From NCBI GenBank assembly GCA_032622095.1, contig CP136061.1, forward strand, positions 50,165,797 through 50,229,796: a stretch of DNA of 64,000 nt, read 5' to 3'. The DNA is from Siphonodentalium dalli. Taxonomy: Eukaryota > Mollusca > Scaphopoda > Gadilida > Siphonodentaliidae. The notes under the pieces are model-generated. The model ran no database searches. It was not told the origin of the DNA and saw only the letters and a program-made list of their open reading frames with translations. This document shows positions 53,203 to 64,000 of the stretch, piece by piece (the stretch's first letter is position 1; the number at the start of each line of letters is the position of its first letter). Made by a program: the position numbers and the translations under genes.

Positions 53203-55560
53203 ACCAAACCCAGCAACCTAGAAAACCGCGACAAATCCCATCTAACTCATGTGGTTCGTTTTTTAGGCGAGCGCCAGTCGGACACAACACGGAAGAAACC
53301 AGACCAGGTGACAATGATGTGAATAAAAAGGTAGAGCCAAAGATTATTAACTTATCAAACAGACCTCTGAGTGACATCGAAAGCAAATTATTAGAACGTG
53401 GTTTTAAGTTCACACCAACCCCAAGTGAGGACACACAGGAACTAAAAGCGGACGCACAAATTTTCGGCAGGAAACTGCGATTAATCGAATTTTTTGCAAA
53501 TAAAAACCCCCAAGGTGATGAATCGTTAGTTCGTAACAAATCGCAATTTACACCACCAAAAGGTAGGGATGATAAACTGGATGAAAATATTGATACCCTG
53601 TGTATAGTCACTTCATCCGCGAAAACTAATAAACACGTCGCACAAAATATCTCTAGAAACGAAAAAGATGCCATCAAACGCCTCAAGGATGACAAATCTA
53701 TAATAATGAAAGAGGCCGACAAGGGAGGCGCAATCGTTACAATGAACACAGCTTATTATGAAAAACTAGCAGAAGATATTCTTATGGACAGTGAAATTTA
53801 TAAGGAAACACCAAAGAATACCGATAGTAATACTATGAGTTCAATACGAAAACGTTTAAAGCTGCACCACAGAAAAAGAGAAGGAATATATTACCGAATT
53901 TGAACACAAGTGCAGCAACTTTTATGGACTACCAAAAGTCCATAAAAGTAAAACAATACAGGAAGCAATCAAACAGCAAAACTCAACATATATAGAGATC
54001 TGTGAACCAGACGATCTGAAATTGAGACCAATTATCGCTGGATCCTCTTGTCCCACTAACAGACTCAGTAATTTCTTGGACATAATCATGAAACCATTAT
54101 GTGAAAAAATACCAAGCTACATAAGAGATGACATGGATTTTGTCAGAGAATTGCCAGAAAGAACCGAAGAAGGGTCAACACTTGTGAGTTTTGAAGTAGT
54201 TGGTCTCTACTCAAATATTCCACATGATTTAGGAATAAAAGCAGTATAATACTGGATCGAAAAACATCGCGATATGATCGACAAGAGATTCAGTTCTGAC
54301 TTCATCGTACAAAGTTTGCGTATTATATTGGAGAACAATAAGTTCTTCTTCAATGACAAATACTACCTACAAATAAAAGGAACTGCCGTGGGCACAAAAG
54401 TGGCCCCTACATTCGCAAACCTTGTTATGAGCTTCCTAGAAAATTAACTATATACAAGAGCGGAAAACATCTTCTCATTGTCAATAAGTACACATATTCG
54501 AACATCTTGGAGGAGATACCTTGACGATTGTTTTGTAATATGGATTGATTCAATGGACAGTCTCAACGAATTCCATGTGTTACTCAATTCTCTGGACAAA
54601 TCTATTCAGTTCGCGAAGGATGCAGGCAAGGAGGAACTCCCATTCATATATGTTCTGGTAATTCTAAATAACACGAAAATTGAAACTAACATATATTATA
54701 AACCTACTGATACACACCAATATATGGATTTCCGCTCTTGCCACCCATCGCACACCAAGAGAAATATTCCATATAGTCTTGCTAGACGTGTGTGCATGAT
54801 CGTCAGTAATGCAGAAAAGAGACTTTTTAGACTAAAGGAATTAGAGTCATTCTTATCGAAACAACATTATCCAAAAGGTTTGATTACAAATGGGATTCAG
54901 AGAGCCCAACTCATTCCAGAAAATGAATTACGGACTGCCAAACAGAAGTCCTCAGAAACTAACATTATTCCTTTTGTGACAACACACAATCCACACCACT
55001 TTAATATAACTGCAACAGCCCAAGAATTACTACCAATTCTTCATACCAGTAATAAAATGCGATCTTTGGTGACCAAAGCGGACATTTTACCCAGCAAGCG
55101 TCAACCAAGGAACCTAAAACGCATGCTCACTGTTGATAAATTCACGACAAACAGATCTAAGGAATATAAAGTCAACAAATGTGGCGATCCCAGATGTAAA
55201 GCGTGCCAGCACATCATAGAAGGAAATACTATTACCCTTAAAAACGGTATGAAGATATACACCAATGCCGATATGACGTGCAAGACAGTAAATCTGATAT
55301 ACTGTATAATGTGTGATGGATGCGGAGAAAGCTATATTGGGGAAACTGGCAATAGTGTGGTTGAGCGTATGCGAATCCACCGACAGCATATTAAGCAGCC
55401 AGAATACAGAAAGATTCCACTGAGTGCCCATCTAGACGATTGTGGCAGAACGAGTTTCCATGTCTTCCCGTTCTGCAAGATGTACAAGAGCAAAATACAT
55501 CGCAAGATTCGGGAAGATTTCTTCAAAATACTGTTCAAAGCAAAACTAAATGCTGACTAA
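53196..55560 (+). pseudogene. Penelope-like element: RT and GIY-YIG endonuclease, with stops
   Basis: In order: NKHVAQNISRNEKDAIKRLK and SIIMKEADKGGAIV (53.6-53.75 kb); after a frame change FYGLPKVHK (53.93 kb) and LRPIIAGSSCPTNRLSNFLD (54.02 kb), hallmarks of PLE RTs. Motif A is FEVVGLYSNIPH (54.19 kb), where the usual aspartate is glutamate. Stops follow at 54247 and 54445. Motif B is GTAVGTKVAPTFANLVMSFL and motif C YLDD (54517). The C-terminus has CGDPRCKACQHI and a GIY-YIG domain, LIYCIMCDGCGESYIGETGN with ERMRIHRQH (55.29-55.39 kb). The last frame of 360 codons (54478-55560) is open. Single-strand cutting by the GIY-YIG domain primes PLE integration; here the RT is dead. Confidence 0.9.
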
Positions 55561-55844
55561 TGACGTAATAGCCGGAAGTGCATGGGAGAGTTATCTCCCT
55601 TGCGTCTATTACGCCTCCACATAATCCTCAGCACATTGAGGGCGATGGAGTACCAAGTAGATGTACGTACGACAATAACAGTCTACTGAAGAGTGCAATG
55701 ATACTAAGCACGAAAGGCCTCTAGACTTACAAATGTATTAAATGATCGTTTTATAAGTCATGTCTCCATTCTTTTGGATCATATATACAACTCTATAAAC
55801 GGTTATATATATACATAATCTTGTTCATATGTCAAACATAATCA

Positions 55845-56130
55845 GCGCGTAAATAGTATGTTGTCGTCAAGACGTACGATGGTGTACGGAAACAAGAGCC
55901 TGCTCATGTTACAGAAGTTTTGCTTCTGTTTACATAACATTTTTTTGCTTTTGTTTACATAACAAAGGAAAAACATTTGACAATAACATAGTGTTTATGC
56001 CATATTTCTGATTGATGTAAGAACAAGTCTGTCTATATTTTACTATTATTTCTGTTTATGGCGGTTTTTGACGGAGGTGAATATTTTAACAGCACACACA
56101 CCGCCAACACCGCCCGTATCTTTAAGATGG
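55845..56130. repeat. Dispersed repeat Y, copy 2
   Basis: Blocks GCGTAAATAGTATGTT, AACAAGAGCCTG, TTTGTTTACATAACA and GGCGGTTTTTGACGG match 38.64-39.03 kb in the same orientation. No coding potential. 55561-55845 before it is the likely PLE 3' flank, with ACGTAATAGCCGG...GTCTATTACG inverse to each other. Confidence 0.7.
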
Positions 56131-56204
56131 TACACTAATCTATATAGCTATATATGTGGAATTATATGCCTATTTTGTTGTATACTATTATTTACCTCGT
56201 GTCT

Positions 56205-56290
56205 GTTCGCGTAGTATGGGTTTTTACATACCTGAAGCCAATGGGATAGACTGGTTCCTCCGTAAAAACCAGTACTACGTGAACATGGGG
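56205..56290. repeat. Short palindrome, 20-bp arms
   Basis: GTTCGCGTAGTATGGGTTTT (about 56207) is answered by AAAACCAGTACTACGTGAAC (about 56265) with three mismatches, leaving a ~40-base loop. Hairpin-forming; function unknown. Confidence 0.5.
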
Positions 56291-56980
56291 TGACAATTTT
56301 ATCTATTTTCCTTTACAGTAGATTCAAATCAACATATCTCTTCTTTTCCACAATAGAAATGAATAGTTCAAGTTCAAGTGCAATAAAGTTTATTAGATAA
56401 CCAATGGCACTGTTATACATATACACACAACAGGACCATATTGAAGCAGAGCTCGTTAATGTGGAAGCGCCCTCACAAACCATACATGTGTTTCGCCTCG
56501 GAGCGTCAGCATCTAGGATTGCTCAGTCAGCGGCATAGCGATACATAGGGACTGATTAGTGAAATTTCCACATTTTAGTGGTGACCAGATAACATACACC
56601 GGTATATGACTATTCCTCTAGTTTACCTGTATTGTTTTATTTGGGAGGCAAATGCGTTGTCATCTGGGCGGTGTATTGTACGTATGCCGGAATTGGGACG
56701 CCAGTGCTCTTGTCCCTATTGATGTCTACCTACACGTATATCTAGCAATGACAATATGTTCTTATCCTGGGACTGGGCTACCGCAATACAAATTCTAGCA
56801 GTGATCGGTCAAGTTAGCCATATCCAGAACCTGCATGGCTGACCACAGAGCACTTCTCCAGTGGTGGGCATATTACCTATATCCGATATCCTGGAAATAG
56901 GGTGCATATCAAGTGCACCAATATCACCCATGCATATCCTGAAACTGGGCAACGAGTGTGCCAGTTAATGTGGCATTTTC
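56291..56980. other. No recognisable gene
   Basis: Short ORFs only. A degenerate copy of the GATAACCAATGGCACTGTTA type of LINE tail could be present (TTCAAGTTCAAGTGCAATAAAG near 56370) but the rest is missing. Confidence 0.35.
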
Positions 56981-56984
56981 CAGT

Positions 56985-57110
56985 GATGAACATATTTCCT
57001 GTATTCTGTGATGAACAGATTGCCTGTATTCTGTGTTGAACAGATTGCCTGTATTCTGTGATGAACAGATTGCCTGTATTCTGTGATGAACAGATTGCCT
57101 GTATTCTGGA
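56985..57110 (+). repeat. 25-bp tandem repeat, 5 copies
   Basis: GATGAACAGATTGCCTGTAT-TCTGT recurs five times; the first copy has CATATTTCC for CAGATTGCC and one copy has GTTG for GATG. Confidence 0.95.
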
Positions 57111-57192
57111 ATAATCGTGTGATCATTGTGCACGATTAATAATTATGATCAAATTTCCCATACACTGCTTGGCCAGGGTACCCATATATGAC

Positions 57193-57530
57193 AGGGGGGT
57201 CGGTAGCCGAGAGGTAGCGTACTGGTCTCTCGTGCTAGCAGACCGGGGCTCACAACCTGGTCAGGGTATTCTGACAAAAATCAGAACTAGGTCAGATACC
57301 AAGTTTGTCAGGCTGAAAAGTCTCATTCGAGATCACTGAATAAAGATCCGAATGCAAAATGCCGACTTCCCCCCATTACAACACTTGTCCAGGTATGTTG
57401 TCGTGGGTGCAGTGCGCTGTCCGATCGGGCGCAGACATTAATGGCTGACCCGTATACACGCCTCGGTGTGTGCACGTTAAAGAACGCCACTGGAGTCACC
57501 ACAGGGTTATAAAGTCACTCGGCCGTGGTA
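57193..57530 (+). mobile_element. SINE family 2, long copy
   Basis: GGGTCGGTAGCCGAGAGGTA carries a tRNA-like A box; GGGCTCACAACC is a weakened B box (near 57245). The body contains GTGCACGTTAAAGAACGCCA and CACTCGGCCGTGGTAGCATC. Pieces of the same SINE flank the DNA transposon at 17.9-20.9 kb. The 3' limit is uncertain. Confidence 0.7.
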
Positions 57531-58680
57531 GCATCTGGACCAGTGCGTCTACAACCAGAATTGGTTCCTGCACTGTAATATCTACAGATACAGATACAGA
57601 CAGTGGTCCGATAGCTCACGCACGGGACTCAACATTCTTCAATTCTGTAATTTCAGGACTTTGTCTGGTAGTACCAACTCTTAAGTATGTAACTTTTTAA
57701 ATTTTGATAATAAAACCACCAAATTCTCTTCAGTATATTATGAAGGATAGTTGCAAGGTATATGTAATTTGTAACGTGTGTTGCCATTGCCAACGAAAGT
57801 AACCTGACTCATGTGAACATTCCGCCTACACGTACATGGTCAAGCCGTTTAGAAGTTTTGTGTCAAATGTGTAGCAAGTGGATTAATCCAATCTTCTGAT
57901 AAGATCTTCTATAGTGAGAAACAAACGCTATCCATGCAGTAAGAGAATATAGGAGATTCAAATGTTTCCGTGTGGAGATATTATATCTTGATTGAAATCA
58001 ATTAAGCATATTGGCGGTTGCATTGTGGACATGTCGCTTACGACCGGATTATGTTTACACGTTCTGCTACAAATTGGTCCGATATCGCAAAACGTGTAGC
58101 TTTGGCGCCGCAAATCACATGACTTCTCCTGCCAAGTGTGTATCCATATCAAGTATATCATACTATCACACGTTACAAGTTACACGATGCCTTCTTTCTT
58201 CAAATTGGTATTTTACCCCAACACTTACTATCTGTAAATAGTATGTGTTATTACCACTCATGACTGAAAACATCTTATTTCTTTTTCACACAGCACAACA
58301 AGATCATTATGACAGATTCTTGAGACATGCTGTTTGGAGTTGAATATATGATTTCGATATTTCGCAGACTTTACTTTATTCAATTTAATTTTCATAACAG
58401 GTATACATTTTGATTAGTACTACATGCGACAATCGTATGGTCTGAACTGTAATGACAATGCAATAATAATGGGATGAAAATAATAAAAAAAACAATGGTG
58501 TATCTTCGTTGATAAGTGCCGTGTGCTGTGAAACATGGGTTCCAATTCTGATCATTGGATCTTTTATTCATCCTCATAAAGTATATGATAGTGTAAAAAT
58601 AATCATTGGAACACCAGCGAACACCATTCACTTTGAGTGGCATGAAAACTCATTCCAATTGAATAAACTGATATTTGTTT
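57531..58680. other. No recognisable gene
   Basis: AT-rich sequence; short ORFs without family resemblance on both strands. Confidence 0.45.
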
Positions 58681-58684
58681 GTAT

Positions 58685-58870
58685 GTTTTATTTGGGTTTA
58701 TGGTCGTTTTAGCTGCTAGGTCACATCATGGCATATCATGTCAGGTTTACAGGTCGTGGAAAGGCTGCGCAGATGATATATTTCACTGAGAATAAATCCC
58801 TGAACGCAGGAAAGCAAATGACAAACTTGCCCAATTACATGTACATGTGTGTGCCAGATTCGAATCAGTT
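58685..58870 (-). mobile_element. Degenerate SINE family 1 copy
   Basis: GGGTTTATGGTCGTTTTAGC and GCTAGGTCAC match the reversed SINE 1 tail, and GCAAATGACAAACTTGCCCA matches the body at 19.88 kb. The tRNA-like head is diverged or missing. Confidence 0.6.
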
Positions 58871-59950
58871 TCACCATCACCAATTGGAATGGTTTATGTT
58901 TATCTAATGCAACACACATATTGCCAACTGGACCACTGTATGCCCATACTTATATTGGATATAATTATGATTGTTGCAAAATGTTTGAATGAAACATCTA
59001 ACATGATAAGCCGAAACTATTTCCTCTCACAAGTGATAATTGACAACTTGGCACAATTTTAAGTTCAATGTCACCACAAACATTCCAATTGTCATATAAA
59101 GCCCCCACATATTATGAAGTTACTCATATTGCGTCTCCCCGGTGTGGAGTAATGCATAATATGCACAATTCATACCTTTTTAGCTCCCTTTGTATGTAGA
59201 TTCCAGGAGGCCTGTAGTGAAAATTCATGTTGATGACCTTGACCTCAAGGTTATTTGAGGTTGTCAGCCAATTTGGGTCTCGCTTCGAACTGAATCCCCA
59301 TGATCTACTCTATTTGTATGCCAATGTTCATGCTTTTATCAAAATTTGCACACCCCATCGGCTTACAGCCCCTACTATCATGGTAATACATTGTTCACAT
59401 TCATACAAAAACATATTAGGGGTGCAGTTTGTGGAGAAGAAAGGGGTGTTCCTGTACAAAGTAGTTCAGATTGAGAGGTAATAAGGGATAATGATAATAG
59501 GTGGGGGTTGGTAGGGTGTGGGTGTATATTCACACTCATTTTTCATGGGTTGCAGGCTTGCAGCTCAAAATTATGCTGTGTGTAGCTCCAAGTTGATTTC
59601 ATTTATATACTAATCACTATGACTCATGTGACAAGGATCTACTGGATTGCATGGTTACTTGTATAACTGATTTAATGCTAATGATTTGTATCTTTGTTGA
59701 TTTTTTTAAATGCTTTATGACATTGGTGATTTTAATATGACAATGTCTTTGGTTCGCCAGTATAGGTATGTTTGTGTTTATGTGTGGCAATTTATGGTTT
59801 GGAATTTGCTTAGCTTGTGGATATGGAATTCTGTGACTATGCTGTAGCCCATATATTGTGTCTTATATTGTAATTCTGGGTAGTGGTGTGGGTAGAGATG
59901 AATGTAGGTTTAAATATTAAATATTAGATAATTATGTTATATTATTCCTT
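58871..59950. other. No recognisable gene
   Basis: Only short ORFs without family. TTCACACTCATTTTTCATGG and neighbours are not repeated elsewhere as far as I see. Confidence 0.4.
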
Positions 59951-62900
59951 TATTTTTCCAATAGCTCGGCTCGGATGACCACTTATAATACAGCTATGTG
60001 TTGTACCTATTTATGAAATACTTCAGATATTTAGGATAAGCTTGGTCAATTTCAATTCGGAGCTTGCAGTCACTTGGGAGTTCGTTCCACAAACACCTTG
60101 CTCTGGTTGATATTGTTTATCTTGCTTTAGTTGTTCTCCTGTATTCACAATATAGATTTGAGTTTGCTTTAACCCTTTCAGTGCCAGGGGCCGATGATCT
60201 CATCGGCCCTAATTTACGGTCTGTAAAATCGGCCCTAACATTTTAGATTTAAAAAAATTATTAAAATTGTAAAAAATAATAACAAATGATGAACAATTGT
60301 TAGGCCAATGCATTCTCTTATATATGCGAGGCGACCTATGGTCGACTCGCATATATAAGAGAATGCATTGGCACAGGGTATATGGGTTGATACAAAAATC
60401 TGACCTCGCACTAAAAGGGTTAAATCGAGTATTATGATCATGAATTTCATTCAGCTGAGTGAACAGTGCTAAGGATTTTGGGAAGTTCTTTTGATGAAAA
60501 TCATGTAAAATTTTAATCATCCGCATATATCCGATATCCCTAATTAATAAAAATTAGTTTTCTTTACATATGTTGTTAACATTTACTTTTATATAGCATA
60601 AGGTTGCTATTGATTTATACTGTATTTTGTCTAGATTATTTGTATTGTTACACTCCATGGCATTGTATTAGGTCAGATGAGGAAGAATAAGCGTGGAATA
60701 AAGACTTCATGTTTTCTCTTAGAACAAATTCACTGACTTTCCGCATTATTCCTAGGTTTCTGGAAAGTTTTGAGGTGATTGCATCAATATGTATATCCCA
60801 GGACAAATTTTCTTCAATATTTATACCAAGGAATTTTGTATGTTTACCCTATTTATCACCCCTCCTTTAATTTCTAGTGCAGGTAAGAGAATGTTCTTTT
60901 TAAGATTAATATTTGTAAAAAGCATATTGTTAGTTTTCTCAAGATTGAGTGATAATTTGTTAGCAGAGAACCATTCACACACTTTATTATCTCAGTGCTT
61001 ACTTTCTCATACAGCCTTCCAGTGTCGTTATTTGAATAAAATGCATTAGTATCATCCACAAAGAGCATCAATTCCAAATCTTTACATATGTTAGGCAAAT
61101 CATTCATGTATATGAGAAAGAGAATGGGACCAAGAATGACCCCTGAAGAACCCCACAGGAAATAGGTATCTGGCTAGATATACAACCATCATGTTGTACT
61201 GATTACTTCATATTCGATAAATAGCTAAAAAAAAAAAAAAAAAAAAAAGGCAATCGACATCCATAATGTTCAAGTTTGCTAAGCATTATTTTATTATTTA
61301 TTGTATCAAACGCTTTTGATAAGTCTGAAAAGACTCCAATGGTAGTTTCCTTTTTGTTAATTCCCCTAGTTATTTTTCCCAATAAGTCAGTTAGTGCAGG
61401 CACCGTGGAGTGATTCTTTCTAAATCCATATTGACTGTCATATATTTTTCTAATTAGTTACTTAGTCTATCATACATTAGTTTTTCAATAATCATAGAGA
61501 AGACTGGTAATACATATACTGGTCTATAGTTACTCACAGTTGTTTTGGGTCTTTAGTTTTATAAATATGTATGACTTTAGCTATTTCCAGAAGGTCTTGG
61601 AATACACCCTGGGCAAGGGAAAGATTGCACAAGTGTGTGAGAGGTTTAATGCAGAGCTCGAAGCTCTGTTTTAAGGTAGAGCATTTGAGACCATCTATGC
61701 CTGCAGCCTTTTTAGCTGATATTATTCAGAATCCGTATCACTTCAAGTTCATTTGTTGGGTGAATGAAAAATTAAGTAGTGATTGTTTTAGGTAGTCAAT
61801 TGCATTTTGTCCCGATTTGATATTTTCAGCAAGAGTCGGTCCTATTTTTGTAAACTAATTAATTTTGATGCAATATTCTTTCGATCAGTTATATATTCTT
61901 ATATAGAATATTTTTAAGAGTTTCCAGATGGCATTTATATTTCCTTCATATTGTTGGAATTTGTTATAATATTTTTGTTTTGTCATGCAAATTACTGAGT
62001 TTAGCCTATTCCTGTATTTATATTTATCATTATTATAATTTGTTCGGCATTCTCGGAATGTTTTGTACAGTTTAGTTTTCCTTTTTATGGAATTCAGTAT
62101 TCCTTTTGTCATCCATGGTGTAAGATGAATTGTGACTGTAATTCTGTCTTTTTTTTCTTTTTCTTTTTTTTTTACATTTTTGGGAAGCTACTATTGTAAC
62201 TATTCATTATTTTCTCATAGAAAATTGTATATGCATCATTGCATTCATGGCAATGTATTACTACATCCCAATCAGTGCAAGACATTTCAGAGATAAAACT
62301 TTGAACATTGCAGTCTGAAAGTCTCTTATATATATTTTTTTTATTTTTTTTTTGGTCATCATTCTCTCTCCATATTTTTACCAGAAGGTAGATTGGTAAA
62401 TGATCAATTATGTCCTCCACAAATATACCAGATGATATTGAGGAAGAGGGATGGTAGTTGGAAAATATACTGTATATAAGGGTTGCACTGAATTCAGTAA
62501 TTCTAGTAGGTTTGGTTATGGTTGTGAGTAACATAAATGATTTCAGTAAATTCATAAAAAAATTTACCAGAGGTATTATCACAACTTATGTTTATATTAA
62601 AATCTCCCATCAGAAAACACTCTTTTCTTTTTAGATTTTTTCTAGTAATGTTTCTAGTTTTTTTTTAAGGAAAAATATGTCTGAGTTTGGACATCTATAT
62701 ATACAGCCTACCATTTGGCCTTTATTTTTTTAGAAGGTAATTCGACGAATATACTCTCAATGGATTCACTGAATATCGAAAGATCAGTTCGTATCTGCGC
62801 TTTAATACTTGAGTGAACATATATGCTCACACCACCACCAGTGCTTTCACTTCTATGATTTTCATAGAAACTATAGTCACTTATTTGGGTTAGTTGTGTA

Positions 62901-63465
62901 TGTGTGTCATCTGTCAGCCAGCTCTCGGTGATTCAAATTATGCGAAAGCTATGTATGCAAGTATTTAGAAAAATAGTCATTTTGTCCATATATCTCAAAA
63001 GGGAACGTATACTGAAATGCATCATCGAGGTTGATATAGTATGTCTTTTCGATTTAATTCTCATTGAATTCTTCACGAAGAGAATAGTTGGAAGATAGTT
63101 CAAAAATTTTAGGATCTAATGCGTTCTCATCTTCAGATAGGGGTTCTGTCCGGAAGTCATCATTTAGAGTAAAAGGATTCATAACAAGCTATCTGTTTGA
63201 TGTGATATATAAGTGGTGATGGTCATGCTTCATATCGAATATAGCTAATGTGAATAGTATTTCACTATGTGATTAACTTGGAACATTCGTCCAATGCACT
63301 AGTAACAAAACCACGGAGCTTGATAAACAATCAGTTTAACATAGTCTTTTTTGATAGCATAGAGCAACATAAGTGTATCCATTTATCACATGAGTCACAG
63401 TATAGACCATCTTGTTTTATTCTTACTGATTTCTTGCAAGTTTTACATGGATATTTTAAAGGCAT
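59950..63465 (-). pseudogene. LINE E: nearly full-length coding region with frameshifts
   Basis: Starts at 63465 (MPLKYPCKTC) with a PHD-like finger: C-x-x-C-x(12)-C-x-x-C-x-x-W-x-H-x-x-C-C. Endonuclease: ITESWL near 62.93 kb, GGGVSIYVHSSI, ESIFVEL, VGCIYRCPNSDIF (62.7 kb), MGDFNINI (62.6 kb), TKPTRITEFSATLIYSIFSN then DIIDHLPIYL (62.5-62.4 kb). RT: FSDLSKAFDTINNKI (61.3 kb), CGVLQG and after a frameshift ILGPILFLIYMNDLPN (61.1 kb), motif C FVDD (61.05 kb). The tail ends in LWNELPSDCKL (60.08 kb). A run of about 22 A/T breaks the RT near 61230, and a TTAA MITE sits in the tail. CR1/L2-type order; inactive. Confidence 0.85.
60169..60423 (-). mobile_element. TTAA MITE family B, copy 2, inserted in LINE E
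   Basis: TTAA-CCCTTTCAGTGCCAGG at the left, and AGTGCGAGG-type end (CCTCGCACTAAAAGGG-TTAA) at the right, 255 bp. It contains one complete hairpin module (60304-60373) and GGGCCGATGATCTCATCGGCCC near the left end. Removing it and one TTAA restores the LINE frame across HNTRFKQTQ. Confidence 0.9.
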
Positions 63466-64000
63466 ATTATAAGGATGGAGGAGTTGGGTTAATCTGAGCT
63501 TTCAGTGTTCAAAAAATGGTGAGTTTAGGTATCCAGTTGTGAGTCTTAGTCGCAGTAAACTGACAGGGCTGTATGCTGAATTGTGATCAGAGTATATGGA
63601 TTGAGTGGAATTAATTAGTGAATACATATACATATATAGTTATATGTATACATTTGTATGTATATATTATATCTCAGGCATAGGTTTTACGAACTGAGTA
63701 TATTTATTATAAGTATTATGAAAGTATTGGTGTAATCAATATTTATTTAAAAAATTAAACATCACACAAACACAATACACACGTAGATACTAGATATTAT
63801 GAAAGTAATAAATATTAAACTTTAGTAATTATCTGATTCTGGAGTAATTAAAGTTAAATGTATTTTGTAGTATCATATATATTCAATTTATGAATGATAC
63901 AATGAAATTGAATTAAATCAACCAAGGTTTAATTACAATTTAAAAGAAAAAAAATGGATTTAATAAATTTAAATTTGTGGTTATTTTGTCAAGTCATGTA
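63466..64000. other. No recognisable gene; possible LINE E 5' UTR
   Basis: AT-rich DNA upstream of the LINE E start with TATACATATATAG-type runs. Nothing coding is recognised. Confidence 0.4.

Noticed and set aside
58509-58712. Short plus-strand ORF near 58.6 kb
   Set aside because: No family resemblance, no splice borders, and it runs into a degenerate SINE.

Overview
This is an animal nuclear window, not a prokaryotic one. It is AT-rich, has almost no long reading frames, carries spliced exons with GT/AG borders, tRNA-derived SINEs, LINE and Penelope-type retroelements, and many small DNA transposons with target-site duplications. The dispersed units with paired palindromic AAGATGGC / GCCATCTT blocks behind a 'TAGCTCAACTTT...AAGTTGAGCTA' end look to me like repeats common in molluscs. 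I therefore suggest a mollusc or another lophotrochozoan, with modest confidence.

Layout. 0-4.4 kb: no recognisable gene, a small inverted-repeat element and a cluster of four CACGTG E-boxes. 4.4-5.5 kb: a 31-bp minisatellite. 5.8-12.7 kb: palindromic units, an old plus-strand LINE split by a younger minus-strand LINE, a ~2 kb array of ~162-bp units, and a SINE inside a short tandem repeat. 13-17 kb: a C/G-ended MITE, paired CArG boxes next to an NRF-1-like site, and a LINE 3' end. 17.7-20.9 kb: a SINE split by a 2,976-bp DNA transposon that itself holds a hAT-like copy and another SINE. 22.2-22.8 kb: a minus-strand Crypton-type (DUF3504-like) recombinase fragment.

The clearest host gene lies on the minus strand from 46.57 to 33.01 kb. 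Four short exons join in phase into a 128-residue protein with a signal peptide, a six-cysteine ectodomain, one membrane segment and a PPPY tail. This is the architecture of the Shisa/VOPP1/WBP1/CYYR1 (STMC6) adaptors. A second set of matching exons follows in the same order and orientation at 27.28, 26.34 and 24.90 kb. That set is damaged: exon 1 has lost 23 bp, and the codon spanning the exon 1/2 junction is TGA instead of TGC. A partial third exon-3 copy sits in intron 2 of the intact gene.

46.9-64 kb is mostly retroelements: an inverted array of ~110-bp units, a degenerate minus-strand LINE (48.8-52.2 kb) head-to-head with a degenerate plus-strand Penelope-like element (52.2-55.6 kb), tandem repeats, SINEs, and a long minus-strand LINE (60-63.5 kb) carrying an N-terminal PHD-like finger. 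Five copies of TTAA-flanked MITEs, of two families with different ends, share the same ~70-bp palindrome, and this shared module is the most unusual repeat structure here. The MITEs, LINEs and SINEs nest in one another, which gives a relative insertion history. Apart from the STMC6-like gene I see no intact host gene.
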